Of a stretch of DNA of 49,776 bases, positions 1-10,966 are shown one piece after another. Made by a program: the position numbers and the translations under genes. Source of the DNA: Ophiosphaerella korrae (Eukaryota; Ascomycota; Dothideomycetes; Pleosporales; Phaeosphaeriaceae); assembly GCA_028456385.1 (NCBI GenBank), contig JALNQF010000307.1, positions 1 to 49,776 on the forward strand. Reading direction: 5' to 3'. The notes below the pieces were generated by a model, which had not been told where the DNA came from, did no database searches, and saw only the letters and a list, made by a program, of their open reading frames with translations. Each line of letters starts with the position of its first letter. Position 1 is the stretch's first letter.

Positions 1-870
1 ATTTAAGATCTACGTCTAGATTAATACTCTAGGTAAAGTGCCTCTCTACATCTTATATCTACTAGGACTAGCTTCTACATCTAATAAAGGGCTAACACTT
101 TCTAGCTATTAGCTAAACACGTTAGTAACGTATTCTTAATATAATCTAGCTTACTACGTACTATACGTGTCTGTTCTAGAATAACAGGCCTATAGTTATT
201 ATTAGGTTAAAGGCATGCACCTAACTTAAATCGCTTCTATACTCTAATATAGACACTACTATATTAGTAGATATACTAAAACACGTTTAGAACTAATCTA
301 AAACGCGTTTAAACCTACCTTGTAGCCTTCTACTTTGTAGTAGTAAGAAGTTTCCTAAGAGCGTGTTAAAGTTTCTTAATCTTCTCCTAAAGCTTATTAT
401 TAACACTACGATGTAGATATATTTATAAAGCGTCTAAGAGATAAGGGCACCTCTTTATACCTATATAGTTATACCTCTATCTTGTTGCAGGTAGGTTATT
501 AAAAAAAGGTAATATTATTAGATAATTGTTTGTTTTAGTAGCCTTTAAATATTAGAACTAGAATATATTTAGATTGTATTTATAACGTATTCTAACGTGC
601 GTTTACCTATGTAGCCTTCTTTAAAATCTACTTCTTTGTTAGTAGTTTACTAAAATTAGTTCTTGTAATAGGAACAACGTAGGCGTACCCTCTATTAACA
701 CTTAAAGGATACATAGGCACAGCTAGTACCTATAGTACCTTTGTAGTAGAGAGGGGAGGGCCTCTACTGTTACTAACTGTGAATATAGTAAGAGTTTCCT
801 ACACGTTAGTTAGAACGCATTTAGAACGTGTTCTAAACTACTTTACCTAGGTAGGGTTAGTTGTTTCGTC
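1..870. repeat. RIP-degraded array with paired ACGCGT-like motifs
   Basis: Very AT-rich DNA with almost no CA or TG dinucleotides. No reading frame is recognisable. It carries repeated paired motifs of the form AACGCGTT or AACGTGTT followed by TCTAAAC and often CTACCTT. Examples lie near 108-135, 268-320, 575-610 and 798-850. The same motif pairs recur through 32640-37596 and 44642-45000, so this is probably another piece of the same decayed repeat. Whether the unit once coded for protein cannot be told from what remains. Confidence 0.5.
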
Positions 871-1025
871 CCTACTGCTATTAACAGGGGCGGCAAATAG
901 GTCCCTAAGCTTAAGCGTGCGATCTTCATCAATAGAATCTTCCCTCTAGATAGCGAAAGGGTTGAACAGGCCAAATACAGTATCTAAGCTAGCTATTGTG
1001 TTTAGAACGTGATTTTACGAGAAAT

Positions 1026-1109
1026 AACTATAAGAAAACTCTGCTTAACTATGGGAAAACTCGGCCTAACCATGGGAAAATTCGGCCTAACCATGGGCTG
1101 AACGTCGGC
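1026..1109. repeat. 21-bp tandem repeat, about 4 units
   Basis: Four head-to-tail units of 21-22 bp (starting at 1026, 1047, 1068 and 1089), each close to AACCATGGGAAAACTCGGCCT. The first unit is the most diverged. The palindromic core CCATGG sits in the last two units. The array lies about 500 bp upstream of the dehydrogenase gene. A minus-strand frame of 65 codons across it only reflects the repeat. Confidence 0.85.
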
Positions 1110-1155
1110 TGTATTTCGGTGCCTCTTCTTGGTTAGGCCCATGGCATCCTTGGCA

Positions 1156-1235
1156 AACCCATGGTTAGATGACATGCAGCCTGACTGCCGACACGCCACC
1201 TCTATCCTCGGCTAACCCATGGTTAGATGACATGC
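1156..1235. repeat. Exact 22-bp direct repeat, inverted relative to the 21-bp array
   Basis: The 22-bp word beginning AACCCATGGTTAGATGAC occurs exactly at 1156-1177 and again at 1214-1235. Its CCCATGGTTA core is the reverse complement of the TAACCATGGG core of the neighbouring 21-bp array. The upstream region therefore holds the same core in both orientations. Confidence 0.85.
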
Positions 1236-1251
1236 CAACGCGATGTTGCGG

Positions 1252-1377
1252 ACACTACGAAACACCGACTCCGCAACCTCCCCTCTGTCACTCTCTAACA
1301 ATCGCGAGATGCTGACAATTCATAACACTACCAAACACCGATTCTGTAACCTCCCTTCTGTCGCTCTCTGACAAATG
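1252..1377. repeat. Direct duplication of about 50 bp, 73-bp spacing
   Basis: Segments 1252-1305 and 1325-1377 match with a 73-bp offset. Both read ACACTAC, then AAACACCGA, then a CCTC-rich stretch and CTCTCT(A/G)AC. The differences are mostly C/T transitions. The duplication lies just before the core promoter of the dehydrogenase gene. Confidence 0.75.
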
Positions 1378-1477
1378 CAGCTTGGTGAAAGAACTTCGAC
1401 TCCGCATTACTCATGAGGGTTGGAGAATGCCCAAGCATATTAAGGAGGGACCTGAGATGTGGAGACTGAAAATCTTG

Positions 1478-1521
1478 TATATAAAGGACCTCTGATTTTG
1501 TATGTGACAGATATATATAAC
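1478..1521 (+). promoter_or_regulatory. TATA-like elements upstream of the SDR gene
   Basis: TATATAAAGG at 1478-1487 and ATATATATAAC at 1511-1521 lie about 120 and 85 bp before the ATG at 1600. This is a plausible fungal core promoter. No other promoter evidence is available. Confidence 0.4.
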
Positions 1522-1599
1522 CAACGCCGATTTCGTTCATACAACCAAACATTCTAACTTCCCAACAAAGTCAATAAAAAGCATACTGCAAAAGTCAAC

Positions 1600-2373
1600 A
1601 TGGCTTCAGGTAAACGCATCATGCTCGTCACCGGTGCTAACACTGGGATTGGGTACGATACGGCGCTCTTCCTTGCGAGAGCCGACTCTCACAACCACGT
1701 GATCGTTGGTGCGCGAAATGAGCAAAGGGGTCTCGATGCCCTCAAAAAACTACAAGCCATGAAACTCAAGGGCACCCTAAGTTTCCAGAAGATCGACGTT
1801 GCATCCGACGAGAGCATCTTCACTGCTGTCAAAGAGATCGAGGCCAACTTCGACAAACTCGATGTTCTTGTCAACAACGCCGGTATTTTCCTGACGGGGC
1901 CCACGACACGCGCTGCCATGCGCGAGACCTTTGAAGTCAACGTACACGGTCCCGTTATCTTGACCGACGCCCTCGCTCTACTCCTCAAGAAATCGAACGA
2001 CCCTCGCATCATCAATGTGAGCTCTGGCCTCGGGAGCATAGGAGCGCATCTGGACCCAACCGACGCCTTCTACCATCATCCAGGCGATGCCTATCGCATG
2101 TCGAAGGCGGCGCTCAACATGGCGTCTGCGAACCAGAAATACAACTACAGAGAGAACAATTTCAAAATCTGGTCGTACTGTCCAGGGTTCGTCATTACGG
2201 ATATCGTATTAGGAGATGCTGCGCGAGGAGAAAAATCTAGGAAGAAGAGGAGGGAAGCGGGAGCTGAGAGTAGCGAGACGAGTGCTCAGGGGATTTTGGA
2301 TATCGTGGGGGGTAAGCGGGATGCGGAGATGGATCTCTTTGTTCAGCGCTATGGGAAAACGTGGCCGTGGTAG
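1600..2373 (+). CDS. Short-chain dehydrogenase/reductase (SDR), intact
   Basis: Intronless 257-residue protein of classical SDR length. It should be a soluble NAD(P)(H)-dependent oxidoreductase with a Rossmann fold. The cofactor glycine motif TGANTGIG is at residues 11-18 and the NNAG motif at 92-95. The catalytic tetrad is visible as N114, a Ser at 141/142, Y165 and K169 in YRMSK. A PGFVIT segment follows at 195-200, the usual PG motif after the active site. The substrate cannot be read from sequence. A basic stretch near 211-219 (EKSRKKRRE) lies in the variable substrate-loop region. The first ATG of the frame is used, preceded by TATA-like sites, and the stop is TAG. Codon use is normal with no RIP damage. 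It stands alone, with a RIP-degraded array upstream and a retroelement block beginning 2.2 kb downstream. Confidence 0.93.
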   Translation: MASGKRIMLVTGANTGIGYDTALFLARADSHNHVIVGARNEQRGLDALKKLQAMKLKGTLSFQKIDVASDESIFTAVKEIEANFDKLDVLVNNAGIFLTGPTTRAAMRETFEVNVHGPVILTDALALLLKKSNDPRIINVSSGLGSIGAHLDPTDAFYHHPGDAYRMSKAALNMASANQKYNYRENNFKIWSYCPGFVITDIVLGDAARGEKSRKKRREAGAESSETSAQGILDIVGGKRDAEMDLFVQRYGKTWPW

Positions 2374-4474
2374 ATCCCACGAGGTTGAGTGATTAAATCG
2401 CTACTGCGGCAGAACACGGCAAGTTAGAGGTAGTTCAACCGCCCTGCCCAGTGTTTTTGGGTCTTGTCTTACGCCTTACCTAATTAAACTAGCTATATCA
2501 ATACTTCTTCCATATATATATATGGCTATGACAACGAGATAAATAGATTGTGTGTTACTAGAGCGTGCTCGTGCGCGTGCTCACAAGGTCTTTGACCTCT
2601 CTAAGCCTTCGGACTGAGTCTAGAGTAGTAATCGGAATAGTCTAGTCTGTGTTACGATCCAACGCAACAAGGCATCAAGTGGGGCAGTTCCAACAACCCC
2701 GACCATCTCGACAATCCCGCCTAGGCGAGACCGGCGGCACGATCGCAACATAGCGACACGCCTTGATTAATTCTTCTGCTCTACTTGCTGCGCTGCCTGC
2801 TAATCTATATACTCGTTTCTACCTAGTTCGCTAAGGTCTGTCGGCAGGGACAGTAGAGATCCGTTATCTCTGTTATCTCTATTGTTGTAGTATGCTAACG
2901 TGCTGGCCCTATGCAGCTTAGCTTATGACGCGATAAGCTATTATACTCGCAATAGCCTTTGTTCATGTATTAGCGCAATGATATCGCAACCCTTACCAAG
3001 GAGGGCTGCGATAGAATAAAGAGTTGCAGGATAAGATGACTAGAGTAGCTAGAGAAATATGATAGAGAGCATTACGATTACAATCAGAATCAATTCAATT
3101 AATCCTATTGATTAAGTCTATCACATCAATCATCGAGTGACTGAGATACTAACGATAAGTCTAACACTTGTACAATACACCCTATTATCGTTTAATCTAA
3201 ACGAACGATTTGAGTTACTAGACGGACCTACGGAGTTACTACCTAACCTCCAAATTTCCCTAAAGGAAGAAACCTTTTCCTACTTAGCTTTCGAGCGTAG
3301 TTGTTATAGAAATTCGGTAGCTAGATTTCCTACTATAGATATTGCTACTAAAGAAGTAATAATGCATGTTAAAGGCTAGTTCGATTACGAGCTATAGGTA
3401 GAGGATTAAGATCCTTTTTTATTCTCTATTTAATAATATTGTGCTTTAAATTCTACTGTAGTAACGTGCATCTACTCGCAACGGAACAACCCCTGTAACA
3501 GAACAAAGTATAGGTACTTGAATATTATAACTATTAAACAAATGCCTGCCACCTAGAGTTAGCTGTTCTTCTTTTAAAATTTCATATTAGGAACACCCTT
3601 AAGCGCCTAAATCGTATATATACTAAAAATACGTTCGTATAAGCGTCTTGCTGCTGATTTCGCAATAGGTGTGTCTTTATAGCGGCAGCTTGCCTAGTCT
3701 ATTAAAGCACTACTACTAGGCTTGTATTACTACTGCGACGCCTTTAAGGCCTTATATACGCCGAAGAATTAACTAGTATTATATAAAGTTGTAATTCGAT
3801 ATAAGACTGTAGATAGCGCTGATATCATGCAGAGGGCGCTACACTAGGCAGTACCTTGATCTAAAGCATCTAATTAGAGTAACTAGATAACTGCCTTAGC
3901 AAGCTTTGTAAGCGACTATATTTTATCTTACGTTTGTACTAAGGATTATATCGGGGATCTGATAGAATAGTTGAGTCATCGATTTGCTCTACCCCGCAAC
4001 TAATTGCTAGGGCCTTGGCGATATAGCCAATCACGGCGTGCCTAGCTTACTAGCTACGTATTGTTGTCAGATGAGTTGCACGATCAGATGCTCGATGCGC
4101 GATTAGATGCGCGATCACATGTGCGATCGCCAAGCCGCCAACCCCGCCGCAGCTGAAAGGATCGCAGCCTCGACCTTCACGAACAAAGGAATCGAACAAA
4201 GAATCTCACATGCAAGGAGATGGACTACGTCAGCACGACTAATACAACAAAGAAACCAGCACCTCAACAGAAGGGGTGTTGAGGATCCGGCTCGCCGCCG
4301 TCTCGAGAGACCCAGCCGAGACCGCCGCATCGCAGATACATAGATAGAGCGCAGGGCCAGAGATAGACAGCAGGATCAATCCACTCAGTTCATACCCAGT
4401 GCCATCAAGTCATAGGTGATCAATCTGAAAAAGGGCTTTTCTGAAAGCCTCAGTATCCCTCTCCAACAAGGCCC
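2374..4474. other. Intergenic, no assignable gene
   Basis: Mixed, mildly AT-biased sequence with partial TA enrichment. It holds a short (TA)n tract at about 2510-2523. One 80-codon open frame at 3137-3379 (+) has a GTG start and no recognisable domain, and I do not call it a gene. From 4081 to 4130 a degenerate 12-17 bp repeat around GCGATCAGATG recurs about four times. A 78-codon frame at 4107-4343 (+), rich in Arg, Ala and Gln, has no recognisable motif. Confidence 0.6.
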
Positions 4475-4588
4475 TCACATGGCCGTTACGAAAAAGCCTT
4501 TTATCAAACTGCTATAACCTCCTTCAAATCTGACAATTGTAGTAAGGGGAGCGATTATATAGGTAGTAAATAACGGGCTGTAAGCGTC
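4475..4588 (-). pseudogene. 3' end of an unrecognised gene, cut by Gypsy family A
   Basis: The minus-strand frame ending at 4475 encodes a C-terminus that reads DAYSPLFTTY, then IIAPLTTIVRFEGGYSS, and ends FFVTAM before TGA. It enters from the retroelement junction at 4588. Removing the element at 4589-11410 and one GCGTC copy joins this frame in phase to the minus-strand frame at 11411-12195, across a codon split by the target duplication. This part lies outside the RIP block and is little mutated. No family is recognised, and a chance open frame is possible. Confidence 0.35.
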
Positions 4589-5031
4589 TGTTACGATACT
4601 AAGCGGCAGGTAAGCCGTTGTATCGCACGCGATTGGGCTAGGCAATGCGGCGCAGCAGAACACGTGACCGTTCAGTAGTGAACGCTCTGGAGCGAACGCT
4701 CTGGGGTGAACGCTCTGGAATGAGCGCTCTAGAGCGAACGCTCTGGAGTGAGCGCTTGGGAATGAACGCTGGATAGCAAGTATATAGGAACGTCGATAGA
4801 CCTTCATGGACCATCGTGTTCAATCTCTTCTTTACCTCTTATCCTAATAGAGCATTACGACTAATACTTCAATCAGATTCTTATTTACCTATTAATACTC
4901 GCATACCTCGTGATACTCCGATAAGAGGCGACTGTTAATTAAGTTAAGTAACTATCTTGTTTATTGACCTCGCCCGTCTTATAGAAGCCTACTTGCCCTC
5001 GTTACTCTTACCTAGTTCTAAGGTCTTAACA
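4589..5031 (+). repeat. Family A 5' LTR
   Basis: 443 bp, beginning TGTTACGATACTAAG and ending GGTCTTAACA. It is far less RIP-mutated than the 3' LTR: GC-rich words such as GCGGCGCAGCAG survive here but read with TA in the partner. It contains a 14-bp minisatellite at 4680-4777. The minus-strand frames across the minisatellite encode only repeated peptides and are not genes. Confidence 0.93.
4680..4777 (+). repeat. 14-bp minisatellite inside the family A LTR
   Basis: Six complete 14-bp units close to GAACGCTCTGGAGT plus a diverged seventh (starts at 4680, 4694, 4708, 4722, 4736, 4750 and 4764). The 3' LTR has the same number at about 11060-11155. The solo LTR has three units fewer. The units vary mainly at their last three bases and in an A/G near the start. 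Confidence 0.9.
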
Positions 5032-5099
5032 TATTAAACACCCTTAAGATAAGCGATACGTTAATAAATATAGACGACTAGCGTGCGAGAGCAACCTGT

Positions 5100-5900
5100 A
5101 TAGCTACTTCTAAGGTCGCTAAGCCTAACTTTTACTATAGAGAACGAAACAAGCTTAAGCTATAGATCCTATAACTTAATCTCTTCTTTAAGGTAGACTA
5201 AGTTTAGGATAAAGATAGAGCTATGCTTGCATCGTCCTACATAAGGGGCAAGGTAGAGAGATAGGTTACGCTATACCTTAAGAAATACCTTAATAATAAC
5301 AATAGCGACTATAACAAGATATTTAAAGAATAGATTAAGTTTAAAGATAAAGTATAATAAGCCTTTCTACTAGCGAACAAGATAGTAGTAGTAGAGCGCG
5401 CAATATAGTAGCTACAATAACACAAGGTAGTAGTAGATTATACTAATAAGTTCTAAAGCTATACAATATAAATAGAATAGAATAATAAAGTATTAATAAG
5501 GATATTTTAATAAAGACTTAAGAGTAACGTTTAAGGCGAGCTAATACGTAGTAGAGCTACAATTAAGACGTTAGAGGACCTAATAAAGGAAGTAATTCAA
5601 GTTAACAACTATATATACGAATATATAGTAGAAGCTAAGAACGTAAGAGTACTACGTATAGAAAGTAAAAAGTATAAACTTAAGTATAAGTAGCGACGCA
5701 AATATAAGTATAACTAAGTTTAAGGTAGCTATAGATACTTTAGGCTAGACGAGATATATGTTAATAATATAAACCTAGGAAAACAAGAATACTATTACTA
5801 TAAGAACCTTAAGGGAGTAGAAAGCTAAAAATACTACAAGTATAGTAAAACAAGGCACTTAGCAAAGAATTACTAAGTAAAGAACAAGATAATACAATAA
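5100..5900 (+). pseudogene. Family A gag (capsid and CCHC knuckle), RIP-killed
   Basis: The plus-strand frame shows a retrotransposon Gag core. It has SSYMRGKVER near 5235-5265, then an acidic/aromatic stretch, then VVVERAIQQLQQHK-like helices with several TAG/TAA at Gln positions. A single zinc knuckle follows at about 5829-5873, reading KYYKYSKTRHLAKNY, where each Y replaces a Cys (TGY to TAY). Gag would package the element RNA in cytoplasmic particles. The Cys-to-Tyr changes and the many stops are the pattern RIP produces. Confidence 0.8.
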
Positions 5901-6939
5901 ATTAATATACTTAAGTAGTAAGATAAAGATAGAGAAGAAGAATAAGAAGTAATCTTTAGAAGAAGCTAGGAGAAGAGAGATTACAAAACTATAAACCTCT
6001 AGTAGTAAGATATAAGTAAGAGATACAACTAGTATAAGATTACTATATAACTAATAAACTTTATAATAGACAATAAAGTAAAAGCTATAAAGATACTACT
6101 AGGAGTATAAAGCTACGTAAAGAGGTATTAGCTAAAGTAGAAATAAGCTAGGATAGACACCTTAGAATACCTTTAGCTATACTAGAGAAGGGTAAGGTAT
6201 AGGCGCGAGACAACGCTATATCTAAGAAGGTAAGTACATATAGCCTAAAACAAGAATAGGAAAGAAAACTAAGAGCCTAAGACCTCTAAATACAAAATAG
6301 TACCTAAAATACTAAAGCTAAAGTAAGAAAACGCTAAGGTATAAAATAGATTTACAAAAGAAATCTAGAGACTAGTAGATAGCTACTACTTAGTAAAAGA
6401 ATAGTAAGATAAGGAATACTAAGTAGAGTAAACCTAATAATACAAATTATCCTATACTAATAATAATTAGGCGCTAATTATTATAGATCTAGTGTTAACA
6501 CAAGAACTATAATACTAGCTATACTTACGTAACCTAAACTATCTACTACTATTATAGATAGGATACTACTATAATAACTACTTTACCTACTATTCTAATA
6601 AGATAGGATCTAGATATTTCTCTTATAGAAGATCTAGATATAAATAGAACTAGGAAGAGTATATAAATATAAGATACAAATAATACCTATAAGATAAGTA
6701 GAAAGTAGAGTACTTTCTAGGTATAACTAAAGAAGATATAAATAAGAGTAAGATACTTGTAAACAACTAATATATTAATCTAATCTAGTAAACCTATACG
6801 CTAGAGAAGTATAAATAATATAAAGAGATTAAGATACTCTAAAGATTTTAGTAAAGAATAAACAAAGATTATAAGATTAAGTCTTTTTTAGGTAAATAGC
6901 TAACGCTAGATATATATCTAGAAGCTATAACGCTATTAA

Positions 6940-9900
6940 CGCTAAAAGACTTATTAAACTCCTAGTAAAGATAGGAGGAAAAAGAATAAAAGTATTAGTA
7001 GATTTAAGGTTATTTATAAACCTAATTACACCTAAAGTAGTAGAATAAGTAGGACTCTAACTATAAGTAAAGAAGATACTATATCTAATCTATATTGCAA
7101 ATAGATAACTAATACTAAGAAACCTAATAGTTAGTAATAAAGTAACTATAGAGATTATTATTTAAGGATATAGTATAAAGATTACCTTAGACGTATTAGT
7201 TTTAGCTAGTAAAAATATTATACTAAGACTCCTATAGCTATAAGAGTTTAATCCTAGAGTTAATTAGAAAAACTAGAACCTCTTATTTAATAACTATAAA
7301 GATGTATATAGATCTAAGCCTATATATTAGTAGGGTTTAATAGTAGATAAGAAGGTACTATATAAGATAGTAGCTTTAATAGTAACTTATTAAGAGAGAA
7401 TAAGTAACTCTATAAGTACTAGTAGAGTACTAAGCTAAGAAGTAAGAGTAGAGGAGTAACGCGTAACTCTTAAAATCCTAGAATAATATAAGAAGTTTAG
7501 CTACTTGTTTATAGAAAAGATAGATACACTAGTATTACCTAAGTACTAACCCTAGGACTATACGATTAAGTTATAGGAAAGAAAAGAGCTACCTTTTAGG
7601 CCTATTTACTAATTAATAGAGAGTAAATTAGTAATACTCTAAGAAAGACTAAATAAAGACCTAAAGAAAGGATATATATAAGAATCCTTATTATTAGTAG
7701 GATTTCTAATCCTCTTTATACTAAAGAAGAAGAGACTACTAAGAATATACGTAGACTACTAAAAACTAAACAATATTATAGTAAAAGACTAATACCTACT
7801 ACTAAATATAGATAAACTCTAAGATAAGCTAAGCTAAGCTAAGATTTTTACAAAGCTAGACCTAAAGGATAGATACTACCTAATAAGAATTAAGGTAAGT
7901 AAAGAGTAGAAGATAGCGTTCTAAATACGCTATAGATATTATAAGTATATAGTAATACTCTTTAGACTAATAAATATACTAGTAACGTTCTAAAGACTAA
8001 TTAATAATATATTATAAGAATACTTAGATAAGTTTATTATAGCCTACCTAGATAATATACTAATATATTCTAAAGAAAAAGGTAAGTACGTAGAGTAAGT
8101 AATAATAGTACTATAGTACTTAGACTAATATAACCTATAACTAAAGCTAGAGAAGTATAAATAGTATAAGATAGAAGTAGAGTTTCTAAGATATATAATA
8201 GGTATTAACAAAGTTAAGATAAGCTAAGAAAAGATTAAAGTAGTAGAAGAATAGAAAGAACCTAAGATAGTTAAGGACGTATAATCGTTCCTAAGATTTA
8301 TTAACTTTAACTAATACTTTATAGAGAGATTTTTAAAAAAAGTACTACTACTTATAAAGCTTACAAAAAAAGATATAATATAAGAATAAAGAGTAGAGTA
8401 GAAATAAGCTTATAAGGAACTTAAGTAAGCTTATATTATACTACTAGTTCTAAAGTAATTTTATAGTAACAAGACCCTAGTAATTAAGACTAATATATCT
8501 AATCTAGCTTATAGAGTAATAGCACTACAAGAGTATAAAGAGAAATAGTATCTAATTATATACTATTTAGAGAAGTTTATAAAATAAGAAGAGAGATATA
8601 ATATATATAATAAAGAGCTACTAGTAATAGTTAATATACTTAAATATTAGAGAGTATACGCTAAAAGCGTAGTAGAGGTAATTATTAAGATAGATTACAA
8701 GAACCTAATATACTTTATAACAAGTAAGAAGTTAAAAGATAAGTAGATATAATAGTTAGAACTACTAAGATAGTATAAATTCAAGATCTAGTATATACTA
8801 GGTAAAGAAAATAGCTAAGTAGACGTGCTTAGCTAAAGATACAATATTGTAAAAAAGAGATAAGTAGTAGAAGAAGCTATACTCTAAGATAATAGATAAG
8901 GATACCTAGTACTAAACATATAACTAGTAGAAGAGTAAAAAATTAACAACTTAGTTAGGATTATAAACAAGGTTCTATAAGAATTATAAAAAGTAATTAT
9001 ATAATAATACTATAACAACCTAGTATATAGGTACCTAGGGATCGTATAAACTATAGAACTAATCTAGAAGAACTATAGATTTAGCAAGATAAAGAAAAAA
9101 GTAACGTAGTTTATTAAAGAATACGTAGATTACTAGAAGAACAAGTACAAGATATATATACCTTATAGAGAAATATAAGTAATTAAGATACTAAAAGAAC
9201 TATAGATAGATATTATAATAGACTTTATTATAGGACTACTAATATTAAAAGACCTAGTAATAGGAATAGGATATAATATAATAATAGTAATTATAGACTA
9301 ATTTACAAAATACGCTAAGATAGAGAAATTCTAAAGTAACTACATAGTAGATTAGCTAGGACACGTACTACTAGACGTACTAATATAAAGATATAAGATA
9401 CTAAAGAGTATTATTAGTAATAGAGATAAGCTTTTTACGTCTAACTACTAGATAATACTACTTATAGTAATAGAGACAAAAAGAAAGTAATTAATAGCCT
9501 ATTATCTATAGATAGATAGATAGATAGATAGAATAGACTAATAAGATATTAAAGATATACCTAAAGATTTATAGCAATTAGAAGTAGAATAATTAGGTAT
9601 TACTATTACCTATAGTACAATTAGTATACAATAATAAGTACTTAGAAGTAATAAGTAAAATACTATATTTTATAAACTATAAGATACACCCTAATTTATT
9701 TAAGAGAATACTACTAGGACCTAAGATAGAGGTAGTATTAGTTAGAGTAGAAGATATACAAGAACTTTATAATAAGATAAGATAAAAACTAGAAAAAGCT
9801 TAGAAATAAAGTATTTTATATATTAATTAAAAACGAAAAATAGCACCTTAGCTAAAAGAAAGAGATAAAGCGTATCTTTATACAAAGAATCTATAGACAA

Positions 9901-10275
9901 AGCAACTTAGTAAAGGACTAGACTATATTAAGGTTAGACTATTTTTAGTTAAGGAAGATAATAGGCTAGTAACAAAAACACTAAAACTACCTAAAGATAC
10001 TATAGTATACCTTAAGTTCTATATAAGCCTACTAGAACTAGCTAAGCTAAAAATACTAGTATAGTAACAATTCTAATATTAGAAAGAAGAGGACAACAAG
10101 TTTAAAGTTAAAGACCTATAAGGATATTAAGAAATAGGATGCAACACCTTCTAAAGTATATAGTTTCTCTAGAAGTAGCTAGTAAAATAGAAAGGCTACC
10201 TAGTAAGTAAAAATATATAGGAACTTAAAGCTAATTTATAAAATTATTAGTAGATACTTAAGAAAGTAAAAAGTA
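6940..10275 (+). pseudogene. Family A pol: protease, RT, RNase H, integrase, chromodomain
   Basis: Domains in order on the plus strand. Protease lies around 6960-7090 (KVLVDLRLFINLITPKVVEQ, the usual DSG having become DLR). The reverse transcriptase core is at about 7550-8080, with VDYQKLNN, FTKLDLKD, then an altered PFGL region and AYLDNILIYSK at 8040-8075 (YLDD changed to YLDN). RNase H follows at about 8440-8860. The integrase core at about 9195-9500 shows DFI, VIIDQFTKYA and the later SNRDKLF. A chromodomain at about 10170-10260 reads LVK-stop-KGYLVS, where the stop stands for Trp. In related elements the chromodomain steers integration to marked chromatin. Stops fall throughout, almost all at expected Gln or Trp codons, so no product is possible. 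Confidence 0.88.
9507..9531 (+). repeat. (GATA)n microsatellite
   Basis: About six GATA units inside the degraded integrase region of family A. It probably arose by slippage in the AT-rich sequence after inactivation. Confidence 0.8.
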
Positions 10276-10364
10276 AGTATAATATACTAGGATATATAGG
10301 ATATATAAAGCTATAGCTAGGATATAATAGATATATTAGTAGAAGAAAGTTCTATAATAAACTT

Positions 10365-10900
10365 AACTATATAGAGCCTATAAAGCGCCCTTAGTTGTAA
10401 TAAACTTGTCTAATAAGCTAATAGTAGACTAGATAGTAAGAGAAGAGGCGATATTAATAGTAGTAGTAGAATAGTTAAGAACCTACGCTAAGACCTTATT
10501 ACCTTCCTACTCTAACTCTAACGCTAGGTATAAGGCCTTATAATAAGTACGCTCTTTAGTAGATTTTAATATTTTCTTATTACGTAGTAAATAGGTAATA
10601 ATAATAGTAAGAAGTTTTTTATTATTATTAACCTTTTTATAGAACTCTTTGCAAGTTTAATTAAGAGACTTCTAGGTTATACTAACGTAGGGACGCCCTA
10701 TATAAGTATACTTAGTATACTTTAGAGTAGAATCTAGTATAACAAAACAAAGAATACCTAAAAGAGAATAATATAGATAAGGTGTTTTAGAAATATAGTT
10801 TGTAGTAAGGATTTCTAATAAGAGATAAAGTCTATAAGACTACAAGGGAGGCGATATTATAGTAAGATAGTTTTTAACTAGAAAGTAGGGTAAACTACTT
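10365..10900 (-). pseudogene. Antisense cysteine-cluster ORF of family A, RIP-killed
   Basis: The strand opposite to pol carries a protein-like frame between the chromodomain and the 3' LTR. In order it shows CFVILDSTLKYTKYT, GRPYVSIT, then KSLN and a Lys-rich helix KEFYKKVNNNKKLL. LLRNKKILKSTKERT and a Leu/Glu-rich tail follow. Reading Y as RIP-altered C gives spaced cysteines resembling a small zinc cluster (C..C, then KC..C, then RPC), followed by a basic, probably coiled segment. In-frame stops are TAG/TAA only, but TGA is rare in all RIP DNA, so that alone is weak evidence. A similarly built antisense frame occurs at the same place in family B. Function is unknown; DNA binding would be a guess. 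Confidence 0.5.
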
Positions 10901-10951
10901 ATAAGCTAGACCTAGCTAATAGAGGCCTAGGCCTAAGGATAGACCTAGCGT

Positions 10952-10966
10952 AAGAAAGGGAGATAG
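10952..10966 (+). other. Family A polypurine tract
   Basis: AAGAAAGGGAGATAG lies immediately before the 3' LTR. This is the expected place and composition for the plus-strand primer of reverse transcription. Confidence 0.75.

Noticed and set aside
1002..1199. 65-codon minus-strand frame with repeated PMVRPNF-like peptides
   Set aside because: It is the translation of the 21-bp tandem repeat; no start context or domain.
1328..1552. 74-codon minus-strand frame upstream of the SDR gene
   Set aside because: It overlaps the promoter and duplicated repeat and has no recognisable domain.
1689..2039. 116-codon frame antisense to the SDR gene
   Set aside because: Shadow of the clear SDR coding frame.
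4475..4823. Minus-strand frames of 110 and 61 codons with repeated SVHPRAFAPERS-like peptides
   Set aside because: They translate the 14-bp LTR minisatellite. Only the part left of 4589 (before the LTR) is considered, as the end of the split gene.
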